A DNA stretch of 64,000 nt, taken from contig JAINDK010000018.1 in assembly GCA_019931185.1 (NCBI GenBank), positions 120,018 to 184,017 of the forward strand, given 5' to 3'. Source of the DNA: Bryobacter sp. CoA8 C33. Lineage in GTDB: Bacteria > Acidobacteriota > Terriglobia > Bryobacterales > Bryobacteraceae. The position numbers were made by a program, and so were the translations under genes. This document shows positions 54,811 to 63,825 of this stretch, piece after piece (the stretch's first letter is position 1; each line of letters opens with the position of its first letter). The notes below the pieces were generated by a model. The model had not been told where the DNA came from. It saw nothing but the letters and a program-made list of their open reading frames with translations, and ran no database searches.

Positions 54811-55262
54811 TCCCCCTTGAACCCTTGACCAAACGCAAGGTACCAGCCCAGATCCTGGTCTGCAATGGCTGCTGTTGCGGCCGTACCGAGAAAGGCCACC
54901 CGCCGGTACCGGTTGACTGGCTCAAGCAGGAGTTCAAGGCCCGCAAGCTGCTGCGCAAGGTCCATCTCACGATCGCCGGCTGCCTTGGTCCTTGCGACAC
55001 CCCAAACGTCGTCTGCATCAATTTTGCCTTTGGGTCCCGCTGGTTTGGACTGATCACCGAGTTCTGGCAATACGAAGCGATCCTCGATTGGGCCAGCGCC
55101 AGCGCCGAGTCCGGCGCGCTGCTGCCGCTGCCGGCCTTTCTCGCCGCCCACGAGATGGAAGTTCTCCTACCCGCGGCCTCAAATTCGGCTATGCTTGAGA
55201 TGGAGCGTGCATCGACTGCCTCAGCGGGTTCTCAATATTTGATCCAACAGTCAAAGTCATAG
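54807..55262 (+). CDS. Thioredoxin-like 2Fe-2S ferredoxin-type protein
   Basis: Protein of 151 residues. The N-terminal cysteines C19, C22, C23, C24 (CNGCCCG) and the later C59, C63 (GCLGPC) and C70 form a pattern like thioredoxin-fold [2Fe-2S] or metal-binding DUF1636-type proteins. The ATG overlaps the WD40 stop (ATGA). It ends the three-gene unit, and its last roughly 60 bases lie inside the 6S RNA gene, so its C-terminal 20 residues (from about MERASTASAG) may not matter. Confidence 0.82.
   Translation: MIPLEPLTKRKVPAQILVCNGCCCGRTEKGHPPVPVDWLKQEFKARKLLRKVHLTIAGCLGPCDTPNVVCINFAFGSRWFGLITEFWQYEAILDWASASAESGALLPLPAFLAAHEMEVLLPAASNSAMLEMERASTASAGSQYLIQQSKS
55190..55195 (+). promoter_or_regulatory. 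Candidate -10 box of the 6S RNA
   Basis: TATGCT lies six to seven bases before the first base of the 6S terminal stem (55201), which is correct for a sigma-70 start. No good -35 box is present. Confidence 0.45.
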
Positions 55263-55404
55263 GGACTTTAACTCGTTTTCAACGCCGGTGAGCAAGATCG
55301 GTCACCGCAGGGTGGCGTCGGATAAGCCTAATGGCGTGCGGTGGGTCCCACCCTAGCTTCAGCGAGGGTCAATGACGGGAATCCGCCCGTTGATGTGCGC
55401 TCCG
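55201..55404 (+). ncRNA. ssrS: 6S RNA
   Basis: About 204 bases. The ends form a perfect 16-bp closing stem including G-U pairs (55201-55216 with 55389-55404). Inside, the conserved parts of the 6S bubble region can be aligned with the E. coli RNA: AGCGGG then CAATATTTGAT on the 5' side, GGTGAGCAAGATCGGTC next, and GGATAAGCCTAA then ACCCTAGCTTCAGCGAGGGT on the 3' side. 6S RNA mimics an open promoter and binds sigma-70 RNA polymerase. The next gene is YmdB-like, a known neighbour of 6S RNA in several phyla. Its 5' end overlaps the ferredoxin-type CDS. Confidence 0.82.
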
Positions 55405-55427
55405 TTTCTTCTTCCGCCTATCCCCCC

Positions 55428-56204
55428 ATGAATCTGCTCTTTATCGGCGACATATACGCCTCGACGGGCCGCAATCTTGTCGCCCAGCATCTGCCGGAGT
55501 TGCAGGCCCGGCATGGTGTTCAACTCACCATCGCCAACGCCGAAAACTCCGCCGGCGGCTTCGGTGTGACGCCGCAGATCGCCGATGAATTGTTCTCTTG
55601 CGGTGTCGATGCTCTCACGACCGGCAACCACGTCTGGGACAAGCGCGACTTCCACGAATACCTCGACCGCTGCCCCCGCGTCACCCGGCCGGCGAACTAC
55701 CCGAATGATTTGCCCGGCCGCGGCCTCATCTTCGTGCAGGCCCGCAACGGGGTTCGCGCCGCCATCCTCAACATACAGGGGCGCGCGATGATGACGCCGC
55801 TCGATTGTCCTTTTCGCGCCGCTAACTCGCTGCTCGATCAGATACCGGCGGACGTGAAGGTGAGGTTTCTCGACTTCCACGCCGAGTTGACCAGCGAAAA
55901 GGTCGCCATGGGCTGGCACCTCGATGGGCGCGTCTCGGCCGTCATCGGAACGCATACTCATGTGCCGACGGCCGATTCGCGCATCCTCCCTGGTGGAACC
56001 GCTTATCAGACCGATTGTGGGATGACCGGCCCCTATGACGGCGTGATCGGCGCGGAAAAGGAACTCGTGTTGAAGAAGTTCCTCACTTCCTTGCCAGTCC
56101 GCCTGGAGGCGGCCAAGCGCGGCGGGGAACTGCACGGAGTGCTCATCGACGTGGATGAATACAGTGGTCGCGCGCGCTCACTTGAGCGGGTTGTACGTCC
56201 TTAA
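55428..56204 (+). CDS. ymdB: YmdB-type calcineurin-like phosphoesterase
   Basis: Metallophosphoesterase of 258 residues of the TIGR00282/YmdB group. The metal motifs are seen in order: GDIYASTGR, ENSAGGFG, TTGNHVWDKRD and HTHVPTADSRILPGGTAYQTDCGM. YmdB of Bacillus hydrolyses 2',3'-cyclic nucleotides. The ATG at 55428 starts the conserved domain directly; the extension upstream is 6S RNA sequence. Confidence 0.9.
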   Translation: MNLLFIGDIYASTGRNLVAQHLPELQARHGVQLTIANAENSAGGFGVTPQIADELFSCGVDALTTGNHVWDKRDFHEYLDRCPRVTRPANYPNDLPGRGLIFVQARNGVRAAILNIQGRAMMTPLDCPFRAANSLLDQIPADVKVRFLDFHAELTSEKVAMGWHLDGRVSAVIGTHTHVPTADSRILPGGTAYQTDCGMTGPYDGVIGAEKELVLKKFLTSLPVRLEAAKRGGELHGVLIDVDEYSGRARSLERVVRP

Positions 56205-56293
56205 GGGCTGAAGTTTAAGGTTTTTCTACCACCTGCTCTCAAGTTCTTTCCTAGCCCAGTCGATATCTCGGACTACTGCAAGAGTCATTTGCG

Positions 56294-59221
56294 ATGAAGA
56301 GATTCCTTATTTCGGCTTCCTGGACTTGGATCGTACTACTGCTGGCGTTTGTATGCCTGATGGTTGGAAATTATCAGATCTTCGCCGTTCAGGACGAACA
56401 GGAGCGGTTGGGGCAGTGCACGGAGATTGCGCGATTGATTAATCAGATCGAGGAGTCGCTTTGGAACTTAGAGGCAGTAACAGCCGTACGGAGGAAGCAG
56501 ACAACCCCTGAGATTGAACATCGCATCCAGCAAGACGTCAGCCATTTGAAGCGCACGGTGGTGGAAGTGCTATCCATACCGACAATACAGACGCAGACAC
56601 AGGCCTCGCTGATCCGCCTGGAGGAAGTGCTGATTTTACTCGAGCAGAACTTGACCGCCGAACCCATTCGGTTCGACGAAGCGGACGCGAATTTGCGGAG
56701 TGCGCAGCAGGAGGTGAGGAGCGCATCGGCCCGGCTGTGGCAGCGGTATGGGGAAATGGCCAGCGAGGTCACCAGCCGGTGGTCTTCGGTGAATTTTCTG
56801 GTTTTAGCCTCGTGCCTACTGGTAGCGATACTGGCGTTATTGTTGCGAGTCTATCATCGGGACCTGATGGACCGCCGCGAGGCGGAGCAGGCTTTATGGG
56901 AAAACGAGGACCGCTACCGCAGCTTGGTTGAAGTTAGCCCGGACGCGATACTAGTTCATCGCGAGGGCAAGTTACTGTTTGTGAATTCAACGGCGGCGAA
57001 GATGTTTTGCGCCGGCTCGGCTCACGCCATGCTGGGCATGGAATTGACCGAGCTTGGCTACGAGGCCGACGGCGGGCGAAACCAGCAACTGCGGCGGATC
57101 GATGGATCGACACTCGAGGCGGAGATCGTCTCGACGAATTTCGCTTTCCAGTCCAGTCCGGCGACCCAGATGGTGGTACGCGATGTTACGGACATCAATC
57201 AACAACGAAAACAACTTGCCGCCACGGAGGAGCGTTACCGGGTGCTTTTCGAGAACGTCTCGGAGGGGATATACCGCTCGAGCGAGGACGGACGGATTCT
57301 CGACACGAACCCAGCCCTGGTGAAGATGCTCGGCTACGACTCCGTCGAGGAATTGCAAGATACATTGATCGACCGGGATCTTTATGTGGACCCGATGGAT
57401 CGCAGAAAAGCTCTGGAGGAACTGAAAACCACCGGCGTGCTGCGTGGATATGAATCGAGGCTGCGCCGCAGGGATGGTTCGATACTGACGGTGTTGGACA
57501 ACGCGCGGGTGCTGCGCCGGGCTGATCAGTCGGTGGATTGTTACGAGGGTACGTTGACCGACATTTCGCGCCTGAAACAAGTTGAGCAGGCTCTGGTCGA
57601 GGCCCGGGATGAAGCGGTTCGGGCCTCGCGACTGAAGAGCGAATTTCTGACAAACATGAGCCACGAGATCCGCACACCGATGAATGGGATTATCGGCATG
57701 ACGGATCTGCTGAAAGACACTCCGCTCAACCCCGAGCAAAAAGAGTTCTGCGAGGCGGTGAGGCGAAGCGCCGGCTATTTGATGAACATCATCAATGATC
57801 TGCTGGATTTCTCCAAGATAGAGGCCGGCAAAATGGAGATCGAGTCGACGGACTTCCGGTTGCGCGAATCCGTCGAGGACGTGCTGGAGCTGCTGGCGGA
57901 GTCCGCGCAAGCCAAGAATCTGGAGATCGCGGCCAGTTTTGATCCGCTTCTGCCAGACATGTTCAAGGGGGCGCCGTACCGGATCCAGCAGATTCTAAAC
58001 AATCTGGTAGGCAATGCGATCAAGTTCACGGCGGAAGGTGAGGTGCGGGTAAAGGTACAAGCCATCGGTCAAACAGTGGGCACCTGTGAAGTTGAGTTTT
58101 CGGTGCTGGACACGGGAGTCGGAGTCGGCCCTGAGATCAAGCACCAGATGTTTCAGCCGTTTACGCAGGGGGATGGTTCGACGACGCGGAAGTACGGCGG
58201 GGCGGGTCTGGGGCTGGCGATCAGTCGCCAACTGGTGGAAATGATGGGCGGGCGGATCGGCTTTGAGCCGCGGCCCGGCGGCGGCAGCAGTTTTTGGTTC
58301 CGGCTTCCGCTAACGGTGGTTCACGAGGATACAGTCGTGGGGCCTGCCGTGGCGGGGGCGCCGAGGCGAGCGCTATTGTGCATTCCCTCGGAATTGCAGC
58401 GAGAGACGGTGGTTGAGGTGCTTCGCCAAGCCGGGTACACGGCGAAGCTAGCAAAGACAGGCCAGGAACTGCTTTTGCTGGCGGATGACGCACGGAGCCA
58501 GAATGAACAGTTTGACGCGGTGTTGGTCCAGAACCGCATGCCGGACATGACGGCGGAGGCGCTGGCGGAGGCGCTAAAGCAGGCGGGCTATGAGCCGCAG
58601 AAGTGCGCGGTGAGGCTGGTGCGCATACATGACCGCCCATGGAGTGGTCCTGGGGAGAGCTACATGGCGACGATTTCAGAACCGGTGCGCCGCCAGAACC
58701 TTCTGGAAACCTTGGAGCGGATCGAGATGGGCGGATTCTCGGTAGCCGAGATGATGAGCCTGAGTCAGCAACTGGTGAAAGAGGCATTAAAGGTACCGGT
58801 ATTCCCTCGCCGGATTCTGATTGCCGAGGACAATGCGATCAATCAGCGGGTGGCGATGCGGATGTTGGAGAAACTGGGCATAGAAGCCGACATCGTGGAA
58901 AACGGGCGCTGTGCGCTCGAGGCGGTGCAGAGGATCCACTACCCGCTGGTGTTGATGGATTGCCAGATGCCAGAGATGGATGGCTTTCAGGCGACGGCGG
59001 CGATTCGCGCCTGGGAGGCAGGGAGCAGGATTTCGCGGATTCCGATTGTGGCGATGACGGCGCATGCGATGCCAGGCGATCGCGAGCGGTGTTTGGCGAG
59101 CGGCATGGATGATTACATTTCCAAGCCGGTCTCGCTTGCCGGACTCGAAACCGTTGTATCAAAGTGGATCGAGATCAACCGCGCGGCCAGCGTGGTGAAA
59201 GTGGAAGCAGCGAGCTCATAA
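56294..59221 (+). CDS. Hybrid sensor histidine kinase with two PAS and two receiver domains
   Basis: Membrane-bound kinase of 975 residues. Two membrane helices (about 10-30 and 166-186) bracket a helical periplasmic sensor. PAS domains lie at about 205-305 and 315-425. The phosphoacceptor is H457 (SHEIRTPMNG), followed by an HATPase domain (N-box NNLVGNAIKFT, DTGVGVG, GGAGLGLAI). The first receiver (about 692-810) has glutamine Q746 in place of the phosphorylated aspartate. The second (about 839-955) is intact with D889 (VLMDCQMPEMDG) and K in YISKP. No separate response regulator gene is adjacent. Confidence 0.92.
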   Translation: MKRFLISASWTWIVLLLAFVCLMVGNYQIFAVQDEQERLGQCTEIARLINQIEESLWNLEAVTAVRRKQTTPEIEHRIQQDVSHLKRTVVEVLSIPTIQTQTQASLIRLEEVLILLEQNLTAEPIRFDEADANLRSAQQEVRSASARLWQRYGEMASEVTSRWSSVNFLVLASCLLVAILALLLRVYHRDLMDRREAEQALWENEDRYRSLVEVSPDAILVHREGKLLFVNSTAAKMFCAGSAHAMLGMELTELGYEADGGRNQQLRRIDGSTLEAEIVSTNFAFQSSPATQMVVRDVTDINQQRKQLAATEERYRVLFENVSEGIYRSSEDGRILDTNPALVKMLGYDSVEELQDTLIDRDLYVDPMDRRKALEELKTTGVLRGYESRLRRRDGSILTVLDNARVLRRADQSVDCYEGTLTDISRLKQVEQALVEARDEAVRASRLKSEFLTNMSHEIRTPMNGIIGMTDLLKDTPLNPEQKEFCEAVRRSAGYLMNIINDLLDFSKIEAGKMEIESTDFRLRESVEDVLELLAESAQAKNLEIAASFDPLLPDMFKGAPYRIQQILNNLVGNAIKFTAEGEVRVKVQAIGQTVGTCEVEFSVLDTGVGVGPEIKHQMFQPFTQGDGSTTRKYGGAGLGLAISRQLVEMMGGRIGFEPRPGGGSSFWFRLPLTVVHEDTVVGPAVAGAPRRALLCIPSELQRETVVEVLRQAGYTAKLAKTGQELLLLADDARSQNEQFDAVLVQNRMPDMTAEALAEALKQAGYEPQKCAVRLVRIHDRPWSGPGESYMATISEPVRRQNLLETLERIEMGGFSVAEMMSLSQQLVKEALKVPVFPRRILIAEDNAINQRVAMRMLEKLGIEADIVENGRCALEAVQRIHYPLVLMDCQMPEMDGFQATAAIRAWEAGSRISRIPIVAMTAHAMPGDRERCLASGMDDYISKPVSLAGLETVVSKWIEINRAASVVKVEAASS

Positions 59222-59248
59222 GGCCGTATTTGTTACCTTGAATGACGC

Positions 59249-60604
59249 ATGTTAAAAAATACGATTTTCCGTGAATATGATATTCGCGGGATAGCGGACC
59301 GGGATTTGCTGAGTGAGGATATCGAGCAACTGGGGCGGGCGGTGGGGACGTATCTGAGGCGGCGATGCGGGAGGCGGATCAATCTGGGTAGAGATTGCCG
59401 TCTTTCGGGGCAGCGGCTGCACGACGCACTGCTGGCGGGGCTGATGGAGGCGGGCTGTGAGGTGACGGATATCGGAGTGGTGCCGACGCCGCTGCTGTAC
59501 TACTCGGTGTACAAATTCGGGGCCGACGGGGGGATCATGATCACGGGGTCGCACAACCCGAGCGACTACAACGGCTTCAAGATGATGGCGGGGAAGGCGG
59601 CGGTCTACGGGCAGGATATACAGGACATCCAGGCGCTGACGCAGTCGGGAGACTTCACTGGGGGCGAAGGCAGCGTAGTGGAGCGGGATGTGATCACGCC
59701 GTATGTGGAGGAGATCGCGGGGATGTTTGCGTTTTCGCGGCGGGTGAAGGTGGTGTTTGACGCGGGCAACGGGACGGCGGGGCCGACGCTGAAGCGGCTG
59801 CTCGAGCGGCTGAACGTGGAAGCCGTGGAGATGTTCTTTGAGATGGACGGGCGTTTTCCGAACCATCATCCGGACCCGACGGTGGAAGAGAACCTGGAGA
59901 TGTTGAAGCGGGCGGTCGCCGCCGAGGGGGCGGAGATGGGGATAGCCTTTGACGGGGACTCGGACCGGATTGGGGCGATCGATGAAAAGGGGGAAGTGGT
60001 GTGGGGGGATCAGCTGATGCTGATCTATGCGCGGGAGATCCTGAAGCGGAAGCCGGGGTCTACGTTCATTGGGGAGGTGAAGTGTTCGCGGCTGATGTAT
60101 GAGGAGATCGAGAAGCTGGGGGGCAAGGCGATCATGTACAAGACGGGGCACTCGCTGATCAAGACGAAGATGAAGCAGGAGCATGCGGAACTAGCTGGGG
60201 AGATGAGCGGCCACATCTTCTTTGCGGACCGGTACTACGGCTATGACGATGCGCTGTACGCGGCGTGCCGATTGATCGAGATCGTGGCGGACAGTGGGGC
60301 GGCATTGTCGCGGCAACTGGCGGGGATGCCGAAGCTGGTGAACACGCCGGAGATCCGGGTGGACTGGCCGGATGAGACGAAGTTCGCGGTGGTGGAGCGG
60401 GTGAAGGAGCACTTTCGCGCGACGCATGGGGTGAACGATGTGGATGGGGTGAGGGTGAGCTTTGAGAAGGGGTGGGGGCTGATGCGGGCATCGAATACGC
60501 AGCCGGTGTTGGTGATGCGGTTTGAGGCGGAGACGCCGGAGCAGCTTGCCGAGTATCGGGCGGCGATGGAAGCGGCGCTCAACGCAGCCGGAGGCTGTTG
60601 GTAA
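59249..60604 (+). CDS. manB: Phosphomannomutase/phosphoglucomutase (AlgC-type)
   Basis: Alpha-D-phosphohexomutase of 451 residues, full length. The catalytic serine is S101 ([12 protein letters not shown]), the metal loop is FDGDSDR (234-240), the sugar-binding loop GEMSGHIFF, and the phosphate-binding loop in the last domain SNTQPV. It would interconvert mannose-6-P and mannose-1-P, or the glucose forms, for surface polysaccharide. The symbol reflects family assignment. Its last 26 bases overlap the convergent CopA gene. Confidence 0.92.
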   Translation: MLKNTIFREYDIRGIADRDLLSEDIEQLGRAVGTYLRRRCGRRINLGRDCRLSGQRLHDALLAGLMEAGCEVTDIGVVPTPLLYYSVYKFGADGGIMITGSHNPSDYNGFKMMAGKAAVYGQDIQDIQALTQSGDFTGGEGSVVERDVITPYVEEIAGMFAFSRRVKVVFDAGNGTAGPTLKRLLERLNVEAVEMFFEMDGRFPNHHPDPTVEENLEMLKRAVAAEGAEMGIAFDGDSDRIGAIDEKGEVVWGDQLMLIYAREILKRKPGSTFIGEVKCSRLMYEEIEKLGGKAIMYKTGHSLIKTKMKQEHAELAGEMSGHIFFADRYYGYDDALYAACRLIEIVADSGAALSRQLAGMPKLVNTPEIRVDWPDETKFAVVERVKEHFRATHGVNDVDGVRVSFEKGWGLMRASNTQPVLVMRFEAETPEQLAEYRAAMEAALNAAGGCW

Positions 60605-62693
60605 CGACGCTGAGGCTGGAGAAAGCCATGGCGGCGGCGGCCCAGGCGGGATTGAGCCAGCCAAGGGCGGCGATAGGAATGCCGAGGAGGTTATAGGCGA
60701 AGGCCCAGCCGAGATTCTGGTGGATGATGCGCATGGCGCGGCGGGCGAGGGCGATGGTATCGGGGACGGGATCGAGACCGGGGCGGAGGAGTGCGACATC
60801 ACCGGCTTCGATGGCGATACCGGCGCCGGTGGCGATGGCGATACCTGCATCGGCCTGTTCGAGGGCTGGGGCATCATTGAGGCCGTCGCCGACCATGACA
60901 ACAATGTGGCCCTGGGACTGGAGTTCGGCGATGGCGGCGAGTTTGGCATCGGGTTTGACGCCGGCGATGACCTGGTCGATACCGGCCTGTTGGGCGATGG
61001 GGAGAGCGGCGGAGAGGGAGTCGCCGGTGAGCATGAGGACGCGGAGGCCCTGGGAGCGGAGTTTGGCGACAGCGGCGGGGGCATCGGGCTTGATGGAATC
61101 GGCAAGGGTGAGGGTGCCGAGGAGGAGGCTAGCGGAGAAGAGGTCTACGGCGCCGGGGGCCGAGCCGGCGCGGAGGGAATAAGGGCGGCCCTCGAGGATG
61201 CCTTCGACGCCGATGCCGGGGAGGGCGAGAAAGCGGGAGACGGGGAGGAGGGGGAGACCGCGGTCGCGGGCGGCGGCGACGATGGCGCGGGCGAGGGGAT
61301 GTTCGCTGAGGCTTTCGAGGCTGGCGGCGAGGCGGAGGATCTCGTGCTGGGGCTCGGAGACGGAGAGGAGTTGGGGCTGGCCGGTGGTGATGGTACCGGT
61401 TTTATCGAGGACGACGACGGTGGCGGCGGCGAGGCGTTCGAGGGCGGGGCCGCCGCGGATGAGGATGCCCTGGCGTGCGGCATGACCGGTGGCGGCCAGG
61501 ATGGCGGCGGGGACGGCGAGGCCCATGGCACAGGGGCAGGATATGACGAGGACGGAGATGGCGATAACGATGGCGCGGAGCGGGTCGGCGCCGCCGAGGA
61601 AGAACCAGTAGAGGGCGGTGAGGGAGGCGAGGGCGACGACGGAGGGGACGAAGATAGCGCTGAGGCGGTCGGCGAGGGCCTGGACGGGGGCTTTTTCTGT
61701 CTGGGCGTCGCGTAGAAGGCGGATGATCTGTTCGAGGGCGCTTTCGGCGCCGAGGCGGTCGACGGTAACGACGAGGGCGCCGTGGTGGTTGGTGGTGCCG
61801 CCGAAGACGCGGCTGCCGGGGGCTTTCTCGACGGGGAGGCTTTCGCCGGTGAGGAGGCTTTCATCGACGGCGCTTTGGCCGGAGGTGACGATACCGTCGG
61901 CGGGGAGGCGGTCGCCGGGGCGGACGATGAGCTGGTCGCCGTGGGCGAGATCGGTGGTGGGGATCTGGATGTGCTGACCGTTGCGGAGGATGGTGGCGGT
62001 ATTGGGTTGGAGGCTGGCGAGTTGGCGGAGGGCGAGGGAAGTTTGTCGTTTGGCGCGGGCTTCGAGCATTTTGCCGAGCAGGACGAGGCCGATGATGAAG
62101 ACGACGGCCTCGAAATAGACCTGGGGGAGGAAGCCGCGGGAGTGAAAGGAATGGGGGAAGAGGGCGGAGGCGGTGGAGACGAGCCAGGCGGCGGAGGCGC
62201 CGAGGGCGATGAGGACATTCATGTCGGCGCGGCGGCGGAGGAGGGCGGCGCTGGCGCGGGCGAAGAAGGGGCGGCCGGGGAGGAGCAGGACGGTGGTGGC
62301 GAGGAGAAACTGAGTCCAGACCCAGGCGGGCTGATTGTGGCCGGCAAAGGGCATGACGGCCATGAGGAGGAAACCGAGGGCGACGGTGGGGAGAGCCTGG
62401 CGGCGGAGCGAGAGGTATTCGGCCTGGAGGCGGGCATCGCGTTGCTCTTCGGCGGCGAGAACGGATTGGCGAGGAGAGGGTAGGGTGGCGCCATAGCCGG
62501 TGTCTTCGACGGCCTGGCGGAGTTGGGCGGCGGAGACGAGGGCGGGGTCGAAGCGGACGGTGGCGCGATTGAGCATGAGGTTGACGCTGGCCTGGGAGAC
62601 GCCGGGCTGAGAGCGGAGAGTTTTTTCAACGAAACTCTGGCAGGCCGAGCAGGTCATGCCGTCGATGTCGAGATCGAGTTGGATTTCGGGCAT
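60579..62693 (-). CDS. copA: Copper-transporting P1B-type ATPase
   Basis: Inner-membrane ATPase of 704 residues. One N-terminal HMA domain carries GMTCSAC (Cys about 15 and 18). The translocation motif is CPC (386-388), the phosphorylated aspartate D430 is in DKTGT, with SEHPLA and [12 protein letters not shown] later. This set is typical of Cu(I) export pumps (P1B-1). ATG at 62693 shares a base with the stop of the preceding HMA-protein gene (TGATG); the frame's TTG at 62696 is less likely. Confidence 0.92.
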   Translation of the reverse strand: MPEIQLDLDIDGMTCSACQSFVEKTLRSQPGVSQASVNLMLNRATVRFDPALVSAAQLRQAVEDTGYGATLPSPRQSVLAAEEQRDARLQAEYLSLRRQALPTVALGFLLMAVMPFAGHNQPAWVWTQFLLATTVLLLPGRPFFARASAALLRRRADMNVLIALGASAAWLVSTASALFPHSFHSRGFLPQVYFEAVVFIIGLVLLGKMLEARAKRQTSLALRQLASLQPNTATILRNGQHIQIPTTDLAHGDQLIVRPGDRLPADGIVTSGQSAVDESLLTGESLPVEKAPGSRVFGGTTNHHGALVVTVDRLGAESALEQIIRLLRDAQTEKAPVQALADRLSAIFVPSVVALASLTALYWFFLGGADPLRAIVIAISVLVISCPCAMGLAVPAAILAATGHAARQGILIRGGPALERLAAATVVVLDKTGTITTGQPQLLSVSEPQHEILRLAASLESLSEHPLARAIVAAARDRGLPLLPVSRFLALPGIGVEGILEGRPYSLRAGSAPGAVDLFSASLLLGTLTLADSIKPDAPAAVAKLRSQGLRVLMLTGDSLSAALPIAQQAGIDQVIAGVKPDAKLAAIAELQSQGHIVVMVGDGLNDAPALEQADAGIAIATGAGIAIEAGDVALLRPGLDPVPDTIALARRAMRIIHQNLGWAFAYNLLGIPIAALGWLNPAWAAAAMAFSSLSVVTNSLRLR

Positions 62694-62896
62694 CAAGAGG
62701 ACGGGAAGCCGGCGGCTTGGAGGGCGGCGAGGATGTCGGCGCGGGTGGTGGGAGGCGAGGAGAGCTCGAGGCGGGCGGAGCCGACTTTGACATCCTCGAG
62801 GCGGACGCCGGGGAGTTGGCGCAGGAGAGCGGAGACGCGGCGGACGCAGCCGTCGCAGTGCATGCCTTCGATTTTCAACTCGATGAGATCCGCCAT
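62693..62896 (-). CDS. CopZ-like heavy-metal-associated chaperone
   Basis: Small cytoplasmic protein of 67 residues, a single HMA domain with the metal motif GMHCDGC. It begins [11 protein letters not shown]. It would carry Cu(I) to the following pump. The longer frame upstream, running antisense through the DUF6544-like gene, has no family match. It overlaps the pump gene by one base. Confidence 0.88.
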   Translation of the reverse strand: MADLIELKIEGMHCDGCVRRVSALLRQLPGVRLEDVKVGSARLELSSPPTTRADILAALQAAGFPSS

Positions 62897-62906
62897 AAGG
62901 ACCAGT

Positions 62907-63755
62907 TTAGCGAGCGAAGGTGAAGACAGCTTTTTCGAGGGAGGCGCGCCAATAGGGAGCGGGGCCGGCGGGGGTGAGCCAGGCGACCTCACCGGCGAAG
63001 GGGATGCGCATGCCATGGGAGGAAGTGTAGTTCCAGAAGCGGCCCTGCCAAGGGAGTTGGGAGCGAGTTTTGCCGTTGAGGCGGGTACGCGAGGGGGAGT
63101 AGATGCGTTCGATGAGGCCGTCGGGGCCGAAGTGGAAGTCGACCGAGGTGGATACGGCGCCATCGCGGAGGGTGGCGCGGGCAGAGGAAGGGGAGAGTTC
63201 CTGCCAGGAGACGCCCTGGCCCGGGAGGAGGGCGGTGGGGTACCAGGGGGATTCGGCGAGGAAGCGCATGAGTTCGCCTTGGGCGAGTTCGTCATCGCTC
63301 TCCGGTTGGGCAACGGGTATCAGGCCGAAAATGGAAGCGGTGAGGATGCCGCGACCGCTGACGTAGGCATCACGAACGAAAACAGGCAGACCGGGGGCCA
63401 TGCGGATGCGGGCATCCCAATCGAAGCCGGGCCGGCTGGTGACACTCAACTGGGAGGAGCTGAAGGGTTTCCAGTTGGGCTGGTCCTGACCCATGTTGAA
63501 AGAGCCGGAGTGGGTCAATTCAGCGGCTTTGACCAGGGGTTGGCCGGGTGAGAGGGCGAGCTCGAGGTAGCGGCGGACAGGGGCTGGCAGGGGGGCGAGC
63601 ATGGCCGGATCGTAGAGGCCGGCGGGAGTGGCGGCACTGAGCAGTTGGCGGCGGAGGGAGGCAGTTTCACTCCGCCAATTCAGGCCGGCCCGCCAGATGA
63701 AGGCGCCGAGGGCGGCGACGGCGATGAGAGCCAACAGCAAGGTGATCCACATCAT
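62907..63755 (-). CDS. DUF6544/DUF6920-like protein
   Basis: Protein of 282 residues with one N-terminal membrane helix (MMWITLLLALIAVAALGAFIW) and a soluble domain that looks like the DUF6544/DUF6920 family (PAPVRRYLELAL, GFDWDARIRMAPGLPVFVRDAYVSGRG, ESPWYPTALLPGQG, EVAWLTPAGPAPYWR). Function is unknown. GAGAGGAG lies five bases before the ATG. It is ten bases upstream of the HMA gene, so it may share a copper-regulated transcript. Confidence 0.78.
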   Translation of the reverse strand: MMWITLLLALIAVAALGAFIWRAGLNWRSETASLRRQLLSAATPAGLYDPAMLAPLPAPVRRYLELALSPGQPLVKAAELTHSGSFNMGQDQPNWKPFSSSQLSVTSRPGFDWDARIRMAPGLPVFVRDAYVSGRGILTASIFGLIPVAQPESDDELAQGELMRFLAESPWYPTALLPGQGVSWQELSPSSARATLRDGAVSTSVDFHFGPDGLIERIYSPSRTRLNGKTRSQLPWQGRFWNYTSSHGMRIPFAGEVAWLTPAGPAPYWRASLEKAVFTFAR

Positions 63756-63825
63756 CGAACTCCTCTCTTCATTATGTTGCTGATTTGGTTGGGTGGGGCA
63801 TGGGGTTTGGCTTTGTTTGTTTGGA

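Noticed and set aside
55262..55427. A riboswitch (cobalamin-type) or tmRNA before the ymdB-like gene
   Set aside because: I considered a cobalamin riboswitch because of the nearby CobW-type gene, but no B12 box is present and the closing stem, bubble segments and neighbour fit 6S RNA. No tmRNA tag frame or tRNA-like ends are seen.
56205..56293. A replication origin core at the composition switch
   Set aside because: I searched by eye for TTATCCACA-type DnaA boxes and an A/T-rich unwinding region and found none, and no dnaA or dnaN gene is in the window. Only the skew change is reported.
60522..61715. A Gly/Glu/Asp-rich open frame (397 codons) opposite the CopA gene
   Set aside because: It is a shadow of the CopA frame, which has all P-type ATPase motifs. 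Its composition is that of antisense GC-rich DNA.
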